Assembly (NCBI GenBank): GCA_039679385.1
Contig: JBDKVB010000074.1
Coordinates: 45,706-109,705 of the forward strand
Length of the DNA stretch: 64,000 nucleotides
Direction of reading: 5' to 3'
Origin: Armatimonadia bacterium
GTDB taxonomy: Bacteria; Armatimonadota; Zipacnadia; Zipacnadales; JABUFB01
Part shown: piece after piece, positions 23,471-32,389 of the stretch
Layout: every line of letters begins with the position of its first letter
Position numbering within the stretch: position 1 is the first letter of the stretch
Position numbers and translations under genes: made by a program
Notes under the pieces: generated by a model
The model's database searches: none
Seen by the model: the letters and a program-made list of their open reading frames with translations, nothing else
Told to the model about the DNA's origin: nothing

Positions 23471-24541
23471 CTAGGCCGTCCCTAACCCCAGGCGTGTTCG
23501 GTGAGTCTCCACCACATGCTCAAGGGACTGGTCGATGGTCTCGCGCTGGTCCGGGTGAAGCTGCGGCGCCTGGTCGTCCGTCTCGCTGGGCGGTTCGCCC
23601 GCCATCGCTCGCAAGGTGTTCTCGATGCCCTGGCTGAGAGCGTCGTCGTGGTAGCCGCCCTCCAGGACGACCACCATGCGTCCCTCACAATGCTTCGCGG
23701 CGGCAGCGGCCAGCAGCGACGTCATCTGGTGGTAGGCACGCACCGTCAGGTTCGAGTAGGACAGGTGGTCGAGGTGGTGAGCGTCGTAGCCTGCGCTGAC
23801 CAGCAAGAGCTGGGGCTTATACTCATCCAGCGCCGGGATAGCGACCTGCTCCAGGGCCCCGACATAATGCTCGTCCGTCGCACCGGGCAGAAGCGGTACG
23901 TTGATGGTGTACCCCGCACCCTCCTCGACCCCGACTTCATCCAGGGAGCCGGTGCCAGGGTAGCGCCCGGACTCGTGCAAGGAGATGTAGAGCACATCGC
24001 GGCGGTCGTAGAACATCTCCTGCACCCCGTTGCCGTGGTGCACGTCGAAGTCTACGATCGCGACTCGACTCAAGCCCTCGCGAAGTGCTTTCTCGGCTGC
24101 GAGGGCCGCGTTGTTAAAGAAGCAGAAGCCCATCGGCCTCTCGGCCAGGGCGTGGTGCCCCGGTGGACGCACCAGGCAGAAGCTCTGCCTGGGCGAGGCG
24201 TCGTCCTTGGCCCCGGTCGACTTCAGGGCTGCGACGACGGCCGCCATGCAACCTCCGACGGCCATGGTTGCCGCCTCAAAGGTGTGCTCGGTTGCCACGG
24301 TATCCGGCACGTAGGAGCCGCCGCCGGAGGCGCAGTGTTCCTGCAAGTCCTCCACATAGAAGGGCTGGTGCAGCCAGGATAGCTGGCCCACGGTGGCCGC
24401 CTCGAAGGGCAGGCGCGTCAGACGATCCAGCCAGCCGGTCGCCCCCAGGTGCTCAAGGGTGACCTCGAGTCGCCTGGGATTCTCCGGGTGCCAGGGCACT
24501 CCGTGGGCAAGGAAGATGTCGTCGTAGACAAACCCGATCAT
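23471..24541 (-). CDS. histone-deacetylase-family amidohydrolase
   Basis: 356 residues, ATG 24541. Arginase/deacetylase fold with the HDAC signature: RPPGHHALAERPMGFCFFNN (tandem catalytic His), VAIVDFDVHHGNG (zinc Asp and His), SLHESGRYPGTG, SAGYDAH (second zinc Asp) and the transition-state region LEGGYHDDAL. Bacterial members deacetylate acetylpolyamines, acetyl-lysines or acetoin-related compounds in the cytoplasm. All catalytic residues seem present, so it should be active. The substrate cannot be told from sequence. It is co-directional with the beta-helix gene 21 nt upstream. Confidence 0.93.
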   Translation of the reverse strand: MIGFVYDDIFLAHGVPWHPENPRRLEVTLEHLGATGWLDRLTRLPFEAATVGQLSWLHQPFYVEDLQEHCASGGGSYVPDTVATEHTFEAATMAVGGCMAAVVAALKSTGAKDDASPRQSFCLVRPPGHHALAERPMGFCFFNNAALAAEKALREGLSRVAIVDFDVHHGNGVQEMFYDRRDVLYISLHESGRYPGTGSLDEVGVEEGAGYTINVPLLPGATDEHYVGALEQVAIPALDEYKPQLLLVSAGYDAHHLDHLSYSNLTVRAYHQMTSLLAAAAAKHCEGRMVVVLEGGYHDDALSQGIENTLRAMAGEPPSETDDQAPQLHPDQRETIDQSLEHVVETHRTRLGLGTA

Positions 24542-24562
24542 GACTGTGTGGGCCGACAGATC

Positions 24563-27262
24563 TTACTGCCGGTCTTCCACCTCCAGCTTGAGATCATCCA
24601 GGTAGAACACGGTTGTCTCGGTGGCCTCGCTGACAAACCCGAGCCAATCAAGCCACCGAAACTGCGCTGTGCCCAGAGGCAGCTTCTCGAAGGTCTGCGG
24701 AGCCTGGCCCGGGACTGTGACGGTCACCTGGTAGTCGCCGGTGCAGTCCTTGCCCAGGCCGCAGGTCACCTGCAGCTTGATCCACTGCCCGAGGGGAAGG
24801 GTGGTGAGAACCTTGTTACCGGCCCGCAGCTCACCGTTCTTGTCAATCCGCAAGGAGGGGCCGACGCGGTAGGGGCTAGCGGCATCGCGCCACTCCTGCC
24901 AGAGGATGGCGCCCTTCTCCCTCCGCACACTGAACTCGAGGCGCGCGATTCCCTTGTGCTGTTTCGGTGAGTATACCATGTGGGGCTGCCAGTTGTAGGC
25001 CAGTCCCGGCGCATCAGTGAACTTGAGGCTGTGCTTGCCGCTCGCGGCGGTCTCGTCGCTGACGCGGATTGAGGCGCCCTTGGTCTCCCCGGAGACCTTG
25101 GCCACCGCAGGCGGCTGCCCGACGGCGGTGCCCTCGAAGTCGTCCGCGACCTTCTGCGGCTCCGCCTGGGGGATGACGACCGGCTTGCGGACGATCTTCT
25201 TTGGTGCGTCGACCCACTCCGGCGAGCCGTAGAGGCCGGCGGTGCTGATATCGAAAGGCTTGAAGCCGAGCTTGAGCGCCGGTGATCCCTCACGGAGGCG
25301 GAAGTCATACTTGGTCGGGTCCACGCAGAGCGGGTCGGCGACGACCGAGCCTTCGTCCTTGCCCAGAGCCTGCCATTCCTTCAGCGTGTGACCGTAGAAG
25401 TCCGGCTCGTTGCCCTCGTAGTCCCAGTAGAGGTTGTTGCGCAAGGTGAAGTTGGGCTTCTCGAGCCTGCCGCCCAGGGGGATGCCGTTGTTGGTGAGCA
25501 CCAAATTCTGCTCGAAGGTCAGCGAGTTCGGGAGGTCGCTGCGCGAGCTCTTGATGTTGTCCTCCATCGCGAAGGCGAAGACGTTGTTGCGGATCAGGTT
25601 GCGCTGCCCGTAGTGCTGATGGAAGCCGCCACTGCGGGTGTTGTACACCACGTTGTTCTCCAGCAGGATGTCCGAGGAGCCCTCATCGGTGTACAGGCCC
25701 CAGCCGCCGTAGCTGTAGGAGTAGCAATCGTGCACGAGGTTGAAGCGCTCCACCGTGCCGGGTGAGACCCCCAGGGAGTAGATGCCGCCCAGGTCGCTGA
25801 GCACGGCCTTGCCCACGTCATGGATGTGGTTGTACTCGAAGAGGTTGTTGTTGGCCGAGCTTGCGGCGTAGCCCCAGCTCCAGCCCACTGAGCAACCGGA
25901 GTAGTTGAAGTCGCAGATCTCGTTGTGCGAGGCGGTGTTGTAGCTGCTCCGGCCGATCCAGACACCGATCCCGGCACGGAAGACGTTTCCGCCGTCGTGG
26001 AGGAAGCAGTTGTCAACCACGTTGTGGTCGGTCTGGCGCTCGGGCTCGGGCCACAGGTTCGTCTCGCCCACTCGCACGCCGCCGCCACCCATATCGTGAA
26101 GGTGGCAGTGGACGATCTTGTTGTTCTTGCAGCCCTCGCCGAGGATCACCGCGTACTCGCCGACGTGGGCGATCTCGCAATCGTCGAGAAGGCAGTTGCG
26201 AGCGCCGGTGGCGACGACGGCAGCACTGAGATGAATCGCGGCCTGGCCGTCTGCGGGTCTGTTGCGGTCGTGCAGCCAGTCGGCATGCTGGAAGGAGAGC
26301 CCGCGGAGAGTGAGGTTCTCGACCGGCAGGCCGGCGTAGGCGTCACCGACGATCTCGACCAGATGCTGGAGCCGAGGAGCCATGACCTCGATCTTGGTCA
26401 TGTCCTCGCCGGGCAGGGGCCAGTAGTACAGCCGTCCCTCGGCGCGATCCAGGTACCACTCACCCGGTGAGTCCAGCGCCTCGAAGTAGTTCTCCAGGTG
26501 ATAGCGCTGGTTCGCCTCCCACCAACCCACCGGCCAACCGCAGGGCGCCGTAAAGCGTACCGTGTGCTCCTTCTCGTCGAGCTCCTTGATCCACTGCAGC
26601 GAGGCCGTCCAGGCGTGGTACAAGAAGATGGTGACGTCGTCTGGGTTCTTCCAGGCAGCCAGGTCGCCCGGGGTGTAGCGGAAGCCCTGCTTGGTGGCCG
26701 GATTGCGCCGTGCCGCCTCGCGGTCGCCGAGAGGCACCAGTGTCCCGGCGATGCGCAGGTAGCCCTCGTTGGGAGTCCGAGCCCGGATGCGCCGCTCACC
26801 CTTGACGAAGAGCTGGTTGAAGTACCACTCGCCGGCCTTCACCTCGGAAATATCGGCGACCCACAACTCCCCGTCTCCCTTGTGCCAGCCGGTGACGAGC
26901 TGCCCGCCGGTGAACACCGGCCGCTCGCCGGGGAAGGCCTCGTAGGTGACCGGCGCCTCGGGTGTTCCGCCATCAAGGGAGGTGAAGCGCAAGGGTCTCG
27001 TGAGGCTGTAGCGTCCGCCGCGGATCTGAACGGTCACCGGCTGCTTGCGCTCGACGGCCTGGCGCACGGCCTTCTGAGCTGCGGTGATCGTGGCGAAGGG
27101 ACCGTCGGTGCCCGCTGCGTTCGGAGCAGCGAGCGTACCCGACCAGGTGTCCCTTCCGGTCGTGGCAACGTAGAACGTGGTCATTGCACCCTCCGCGCAG
27201 CAAGAGGATATCGCACCGAGAAGACACAGCAGGCTCAGGGCCCGGCAGAGGACAAGCACCAT
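24563..27262 (-). CDS. exported right-handed beta-helix protein with C-terminal lectin-like domain
   Basis: 899 residues from ATG 27262, GGAG 8 nt upstream. The frame is open to 27376 but without signal. The start carries a hydrophobic export signal ending near SSCC (possible lipobox). FYVATTGRDTWSGTLAAPN and GPFATITAAQKAVR are the classic opening of parallel beta-helix (pectate-lyase-like) proteins. Many Asn-rich rungs follow (LLDDCEIAHVGEYAVILG, NNLFEYNHIHDVG, NVVYNTRSGGFH). From about residue 700 a concanavalin-like beta-sandwich is likely (DFEGTAVGQPPAVAKVSG, FYLDDLKLEVED). Probably a polysaccharide lyase or binding protein. The catalytic site is unassigned. Confidence 0.85.
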   Translation of the reverse strand: MVLVLCRALSLLCLLGAISSCCAEGAMTTFYVATTGRDTWSGTLAAPNAAGTDGPFATITAAQKAVRQAVERKQPVTVQIRGGRYSLTRPLRFTSLDGGTPEAPVTYEAFPGERPVFTGGQLVTGWHKGDGELWVADISEVKAGEWYFNQLFVKGERRIRARTPNEGYLRIAGTLVPLGDREAARRNPATKQGFRYTPGDLAAWKNPDDVTIFLYHAWTASLQWIKELDEKEHTVRFTAPCGWPVGWWEANQRYHLENYFEALDSPGEWYLDRAEGRLYYWPLPGEDMTKIEVMAPRLQHLVEIVGDAYAGLPVENLTLRGLSFQHADWLHDRNRPADGQAAIHLSAAVVATGARNCLLDDCEIAHVGEYAVILGEGCKNNKIVHCHLHDMGGGGVRVGETNLWPEPERQTDHNVVDNCFLHDGGNVFRAGIGVWIGRSSYNTASHNEICDFNYSGCSVGWSWGYAASSANNNLFEYNHIHDVGKAVLSDLGGIYSLGVSPGTVERFNLVHDCYSYSYGGWGLYTDEGSSDILLENNVVYNTRSGGFHQHYGQRNLIRNNVFAFAMEDNIKSSRSDLPNSLTFEQNLVLTNNGIPLGGRLEKPNFTLRNNLYWDYEGNEPDFYGHTLKEWQALGKDEGSVVADPLCVDPTKYDFRLREGSPALKLGFKPFDISTAGLYGSPEWVDAPKKIVRKPVVIPQAEPQKVADDFEGTAVGQPPAVAKVSGETKGASIRVSDETAASGKHSLKFTDAPGLAYNWQPHMVYSPKQHKGIARLEFSVRREKGAILWQEWRDAASPYRVGPSLRIDKNGELRAGNKVLTTLPLGQWIKLQVTCGLGKDCTGDYQVTVTVPGQAPQTFEKLPLGTAQFRWLDWLGFVSEATETTVFYLDDLKLEVEDRQ

Positions 27263-27278
27263 CGTCCTGGCTCCAATC

Positions 27279-29438
27279 TTACCGGAGGGGCGATACCACG
27301 AAGCTATCCCCATCCCGGTATTCGAGGCGGAAGTGGCGCGTATCAAGCAGCAGTCGCTTCGCTTCCGCGTGGGCACTCAGTTCGTCTCCCGAGGTCCACA
27401 GGACATAGTCTACATGCATACGCGAGAAGGCCCGGGCTGACTCCTCTGCCGACTTCGCGCTGAAGGCCGCTGCGAGTTTGCGGGCGATCATGGTCCGCGT
27501 GGGCGGCAACTCGTACATGGCGATGTGTGAGCGGTCGCCCAGGAGTGCGCCTCGTCCTGTGAACTCCGGGAAGGACGGGAGCACAAAGTACCGGGCTGTG
27601 GGCATCCATGCCACCCGTGGTGAGGTGAAGGGATAGGCCTGCACCACCGACTGCGGCGGCGTGTGATCGCGCACCCAGGAGAACACGTGCACATCCTGCG
27701 CGTCGAAGTACACCGGCCGGGACATGCCTGCGACCTCGAACAGCACACTCCCGACGCCCACGACCGTCAGCACTCCCACCAGCACCCACATCGGCCAGCG
27801 CAGTCGAGCGCGGGTCAGGTACCGGCCCGCATAGACGCCCAGCACCAACCAGAGCAACCCACCGGCGCGAATCTGCAGGTCAAAGTTCTTGACGAACACA
27901 GCCACTAGCCCGGCCGACAAGAGCAGGCACAGAAGCGGCGCGGGCACCCAGCCGGCACGACGTCGCACCAACCCCAGGAATCCCAACAGACCTATCAGCC
28001 CCAATTGCAGGGGAACGGCCACCGCGCCTGCCACGCAATCGACGGTACTGGGCTCGCGCGTCACCCGGTCGGAGGTCCGCATGAAGTACCGAATCCGCTC
28101 CGATGAAGGAGCCGGAGTCGTGGCTTCCTTCAGCAACTCCTCGGCCACGGGAAGGCAGGGCAGCGCCACCTGGAGACTCCGGCGGTCGTTGCCGACCATC
28201 CGGCTAACCTCGAGCAGAATCCCCGAGGCCAGAAGCACCCCGAGCACAGCGATCAGGATCGGCCCGGCTACCGAAGCCGCCGTCTCCCGGCGCCAGATCA
28301 GCCAGGAGAGGAGTCGCCAAAGCTGCAGCAGTGCCAGCGCACCGAGCACCACCATGCCCAGGTAGATGCTGTTCACCACCACTCCGCCGACCAGGATCCC
28401 GCCCAGGGGCACCGCAAGCCATCCCAAGCCGCCCAAGGCCGAGGAGTTCTTCGGCGCTGAGGCTCCGGACCCCTGCAGGGCTTTCGTCTCACCCAGGCGG
28501 GCCAGGGTCGCCAGGGCAATCAGCGCTGCCATGTGGTGATGGGGCGACCAGTGCAGGTTGGAGAAGGCGAAGGGAAGCCTCGGCTGCAAGGTCCAGACAC
28601 CGGCATGGCCCAGATTCCACCAGTAGGGGTCCAGGAGGTACCTGGTGGCCGCCAGCACGCCCACATCCAGGCCGCCGACCAGCACCGTCAAGGTCGCCGC
28701 ACCGAGGGCTGCCGGGGCACTTCCGAAGAGCCGCCATACCAAGTGGAACACGAGCAGACAGGTAGCCACCGCCAGAAGCGCCGACAGCAGCGCAAGGGCT
28801 GCCTCGACACTCAGCGCGCCTCCAGACAGGCGCACCAGCGCTGCGGCCTCCAGGTAGTGACCGTAGTAGTAGGTGAGCGGCTTGTAGCACAGGAAGGGGT
28901 TGCGTGGCGGGACGCCGGTGTCGAGAAGCGCGTAGGTGACGGCTCGGTGCGCCGACCAATCGCCCGAGCAGGGAGAGTGGTTCACCAGCCCGGCGAGGTC
29001 ACGTCCGCTGCCGGCCCAGGGCCACAGAACCAGGGCTGCGAACACTACGCAGACCGCCGCAAGGCCGAGCCTAACATACCAGGGCAAGCCGGGCACAGCA
29101 CTCGCCTGCGTCGTGGGAGTCTGCCGCAGGAGGCTCAGCGCAATCAGCGCGACGCACACCAGTACCAACGCCGCGCCGACGACTGGAGCAGTGAGGAGAC
29201 GACCGTAGCAGGCCCAGTAGAGGGTGAGGGGAGTGAGTGCCCCCGACCCGAGAAAGGCCAGCACCAGGCGCAAGTCTGGTTTTCGGGTCGGCCAAGTCTC
29301 GTCCAGAGCCTGCCACAGACACCAACCCGGGAGCAAGCACACGAGAGCGATCGCTCCGAGGACCCGTGCCGGACCCAGGGGAATCAGGCACAGCAGAGCG
29401 CTCCCTACCACGGAGCCGAGAAGGAAGGCAGGCGACAT
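27279..29438 (-). CDS. large multi-pass membrane protein, glycosyltransferase-like (GT-C?)
   Basis: 719 residues from ATG 29438 (GGGAG 6 nt upstream; the frame runs on to 29492). At least ten hydrophobic segments from the N-terminus to about residue 560, then a soluble domain of about 180 residues (YFDAQDVHVFSWVRDHTPP, YELPPTRTMIARKLA). An Asp- and His-rich extracytoplasmic loop (SPCSGDWSAHRAVTYALLD, KPLTYYYGHYLEAAALV) resembles the first loop of GT-C/DUF2298-type polyprenyl-sugar transferases. I cannot name the family with certainty. The gene ends 16 nt before the beta-helix start, so the two may share a transcript. Confidence 0.6.
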   Translation of the reverse strand: MSPAFLLGSVVGSALLCLIPLGPARVLGAIALVCLLPGWCLWQALDETWPTRKPDLRLVLAFLGSGALTPLTLYWACYGRLLTAPVVGAALVLVCVALIALSLLRQTPTTQASAVPGLPWYVRLGLAAVCVVFAALVLWPWAGSGRDLAGLVNHSPCSGDWSAHRAVTYALLDTGVPPRNPFLCYKPLTYYYGHYLEAAALVRLSGGALSVEAALALLSALLAVATCLLVFHLVWRLFGSAPAALGAATLTVLVGGLDVGVLAATRYLLDPYWWNLGHAGVWTLQPRLPFAFSNLHWSPHHHMAALIALATLARLGETKALQGSGASAPKNSSALGGLGWLAVPLGGILVGGVVVNSIYLGMVVLGALALLQLWRLLSWLIWRRETAASVAGPILIAVLGVLLASGILLEVSRMVGNDRRSLQVALPCLPVAEELLKEATTPAPSSERIRYFMRTSDRVTREPSTVDCVAGAVAVPLQLGLIGLLGFLGLVRRRAGWVPAPLLCLLLSAGLVAVFVKNFDLQIRAGGLLWLVLGVYAGRYLTRARLRWPMWVLVGVLTVVGVGSVLFEVAGMSRPVYFDAQDVHVFSWVRDHTPPQSVVQAYPFTSPRVAWMPTARYFVLPSFPEFTGRGALLGDRSHIAMYELPPTRTMIARKLAAAFSAKSAEESARAFSRMHVDYVLWTSGDELSAHAEAKRLLLDTRHFRLEYRDGDSFVVSPLR

Positions 29439-29491
29439 CGACAACTCCCGGAGGCCTTGCTGTATGGCGATCGGAGGGGACAGTCTCGGCA

Positions 29492-29521
29492 CAGGGCCCC
29501 ATGAAAGGTCATGGGGCCCTG
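29492..29521. terminator. perfect 13-bp hairpin between GreA-fusion and membrane-protein genes
   Basis: CAGGGCCCCATGA (29492-29504) and its exact complement (29509-29521) enclose AAGG. It lies downstream of the GreA-fusion gene (minus strand) and before the membrane protein. No T-run follows on the minus strand, so its terminator role is inferred. Confidence 0.6.
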
Positions 29522-29650
29522 AGGTTCTACTCTAGTATGCGACGACGAACGACACCTACCCACTTCCGCTGTCGGAAGGCCAAGCGGCACCTCACCCCCC
29601 AAGCCCCCTTGTATGATGGGCAAGGGAATGGGCAACAAACGACCGGTCCG

Positions 29651-32317
29651 CTACTGCGGCAGTCGCCGCTTGATCGACATGATCTCCAGCCGCTGCGGCA
29701 CCGCGCCCTCAGCCTCGAAGTCGGCCACATCGCCCACGTGCTTGCCAATGATGGCCTGTCCCAGCGGCGCCAGGTAGTTGATGACACTCGCGTCCTGAAC
29801 GCTGTCGCCCTGTCCCAGGAGCCAGAGGGTGCGCTCGACCCTGTCGGCCAGGCTTCGGATGACGACCTCGGTGCCGACGACGACGGTGTTGGGCGGGAAG
29901 TGCTGGTCCTCGATGACCCGCGCATGCTCCATCTGCGAAAGCAACTGGCGCAAGGTGGCATCGGCGATTCCCTGCCGCTCACGAGCTGCATGGTACTCGG
30001 CGTTCTCGGACAGGTCGCCGAGGCTGCGGGCAAGACCGATCTCGCGCGGGATGGCCACCGCGAGTTGGTGCTGCAGGTCCTTGATCTTCTCCGTGTTCTG
30101 GTCGAAGGTCACGCGCGACATGAACATGATCTTGGGGTCGAAGTGCAGCAGGACCGGGTCGCGCTCCGCCACTGCGTGCGCCTCGCGGATCTTCGCGACG
30201 GCCTCTCCATGGCCGCATTCGTTCAGCAGCAGAACCAGGGCGTCGAGGCCGGACTCACTTGCGCTCAACTCACGAGTGGCGCGACTGACGCGCTCTTCAG
30301 CTTCGTCATCCATCGGCGCCTCGCGGAGAAGCTTGCCCAGCTCCTCCTGCGGGTCGAGGAGCTCGAGGGCCGCCATTCGCAGCTTCTGGGGCGGATTGCC
30401 GCCCAGTACCCGGACAAGACCCTCGAGCATGTCCCAGGCCGAGAAGACCTCGCCGTTCAGAGCTCCGGCAAGACCCATGCGAACCAGGGCCAACTGGGTG
30501 TTCGGCAGTGGATAGCGAGAGACCAAGACCTCCTGCAGCCGCGAGGTGAACTCGTCGCCCAGGCGCTCGTGCAGGGCATTGAGTGCCGTGTCGCGGATGG
30601 CCGGGAAGCGCGAGGCCAGGGCCGAGAGCGCCGCCTCCTGCCACACATCGCTGCCGAGACCGAAGGCCAGGAGTTCCTTCTGCTGCTCCGCATTCACACC
30701 GGCTGCGACGCCGGGTTCGCGCTGCAGTCCGTGGCGTGCGATCTCCAGCCACTGGTCCTTGCGGTTGGGAAGCCAGCGCAGCAGCGTGGGAACGGCGGCC
30801 AGGGCGTCGCTTCGCGAATCAGCGTTCTGCACGCGATCAATCAGGTCATCGCAATACTGCCGGCGGACGCGATCCTCGAGTTCGGGATGCTGCTTGAGGA
30901 GGCGTTCGACAAGAGTGATGACGGCTCGCGGACCACTCTTGACCGGGAGCGCGGGCAGCTCCAGCTCTTCGTCCTCTGGGGCTACCCCGGGCAGCCGGTA
31001 GAACTGCCGGTAGGCCTGAGAGGTGTCCACGCGATCGTCCTTGGCCGCGGCGTCGCGGGCCTTCTTCCACCAACTCGTCCAGTCGCCGTCGGGCACTGTC
31101 GTCCCGGCCAGACACTCGCGCAGGTCACGCGCAGTGGCCTCGCCGCCGAGCTCAGTAAGGGCCCGGACCAGCAGGCTCGCGGGGTCATTGGCAATCTCGT
31201 TGGCAATGCCTTCGGGGTCGCGGAACCTCGCCACGCGGAGGCAGCCGTCGGGCAGGGGTCGCAGTGACCGCCGGGCAATCTCCAGGGCCATCCGGTGCCC
31301 CTGCTTCTCCTCGAAGTCGATGATCAGGAACTCCCCGTCGTGCGCGCTGATGCGGCCGACACCGAAGTTGTGATGCTGGACATAGGCCCCCGGTCGCAGG
31401 TCGTACATCTCGCGGAAACGTTCGAGGGCGTCCTCGAGCGGAATCTCCGGGTTGTCGAGGCCGCAGTCATGGATGAAGGCGGCCACTCCAGCGTCGCCGC
31501 CCTGGGACATCAGCAGCGCACGTCCGTAGGCGGGCCGGAGACGAGCCAGGTCCTTGTGCTTGAGGAGAATGGCCTCCAGGGACTTCGCCAGGTCACCCTC
31601 CAGGCCATGCGCTTCGAACTTGCTGCCGGCCAGTTCCAGCGTCGTGTGCATCAGATCGTCCAGGCCCGCGGTGGCCATCCGCGGGAGGATCTTCAAGAGG
31701 TCGCGGAAGACGCGCGGCGAGGTGCTGTCGAGGATTCGCAGCAGCGGCTCCTCCGCACGGTCACCCTCCTTCGCACGCACGAACTCGTTGAGCGCCTGGC
31801 AGGCGAAGGCCTCTTCCTGCTCCACGAGTCCCTCTTCTGCCGCGCGCTGAGCGTCCAGCCACAGCAGATCAGGCGCCTCGGGATTCAGTTGGTGGGCGAG
31901 CTCCAGGTCCTGCTCCATCTCGGTCTTGTCTTCGAGGTGGTCCCAGATCTCCAGGAGCAGACGGATGGTCTTGTGGTCGGGGCGCAGGGAGAGGGCATGG
32001 ACCGCCAGATCGCGGGCACCGGTCCAATCCTCACGCTGACCAAGCTCGCGGGCCAGCTCATGGAAGCCCAGTCCGGCATCTTCGTCGTCGCCCGCTGCCT
32101 CGCGGGCGAGCGCCATGGCATACCGGGCCCGAAGGTTGCCGCCATAGTGGGTGAAGGCCGTCACGGCGACTTGCAGCAGCGCGTTGAGGGCCAACTCGTC
32201 ATCCACGCCGCCAAAGATGGTCTCCAGGGCATCTCGTTGCTCGGGAGTAAGTGACCGCGCCGGCGCGGCCTCAAGGGAGAGAATCTGCTCTAGACGCTGC
32301 TTTAGCTCTGTGCTCAT
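29651..32317 (-). CDS. GreA/GreB-type elongation factor fused to a ~730-residue helical domain
   Basis: 888 residues. The last ~150 residues are a GreA/GreB factor: the coiled coil carries IGLARSLGDLSENAEYHAARERQG with the acidic tip pattern that enters the RNA polymerase channel, followed by the FKBP-like C domain (VIRSLADRVERTLWLLG, YLAPLGQAIIGKHVGDV). Free GreA is about 158 residues. The long N-terminal part is alpha-helical, Leu/Glu-rich with TPR-like stretches, plus a small beta-rich insert (YVQHHNFGVGRISAHDGEFLIIDFEEK). GreA with a large N-terminal extension is known in chlamydiae and spirochaetes. The role of the extension is unknown. argS lies 72 nt upstream. Confidence 0.87.
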   Translation of the reverse strand: MSTELKQRLEQILSLEAAPARSLTPEQRDALETIFGGVDDELALNALLQVAVTAFTHYGGNLRARYAMALAREAAGDDEDAGLGFHELARELGQREDWTGARDLAVHALSLRPDHKTIRLLLEIWDHLEDKTEMEQDLELAHQLNPEAPDLLWLDAQRAAEEGLVEQEEAFACQALNEFVRAKEGDRAEEPLLRILDSTSPRVFRDLLKILPRMATAGLDDLMHTTLELAGSKFEAHGLEGDLAKSLEAILLKHKDLARLRPAYGRALLMSQGGDAGVAAFIHDCGLDNPEIPLEDALERFREMYDLRPGAYVQHHNFGVGRISAHDGEFLIIDFEEKQGHRMALEIARRSLRPLPDGCLRVARFRDPEGIANEIANDPASLLVRALTELGGEATARDLRECLAGTTVPDGDWTSWWKKARDAAAKDDRVDTSQAYRQFYRLPGVAPEDEELELPALPVKSGPRAVITLVERLLKQHPELEDRVRRQYCDDLIDRVQNADSRSDALAAVPTLLRWLPNRKDQWLEIARHGLQREPGVAAGVNAEQQKELLAFGLGSDVWQEAALSALASRFPAIRDTALNALHERLGDEFTSRLQEVLVSRYPLPNTQLALVRMGLAGALNGEVFSAWDMLEGLVRVLGGNPPQKLRMAALELLDPQEELGKLLREAPMDDEAEERVSRATRELSASESGLDALVLLLNECGHGEAVAKIREAHAVAERDPVLLHFDPKIMFMSRVTFDQNTEKIKDLQHQLAVAIPREIGLARSLGDLSENAEYHAARERQGIADATLRQLLSQMEHARVIEDQHFPPNTVVVGTEVVIRSLADRVERTLWLLGQGDSVQDASVINYLAPLGQAIIGKHVGDVADFEAEGAVPQRLEIMSIKRRLPQ

Positions 32318-32389
32318 CCAGCAGGACCTTTCAGGTTTGTCAGGCGTCCCGAAGAGGCGACGTCCCGAGAATCGGCGGCCGGAACAAGG

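Noticed and set aside
22001..23485. 494-residue plus-strand open frame
   Set aside because: Antisense shadow of mutS2, no recognisable domain.
29237..31267. 676-residue plus-strand open frame
   Set aside because: It runs antisense to the membrane protein and GreA-fusion genes, is rich in Gly/Arg/Gln without domains, and is an artefact of high GC.
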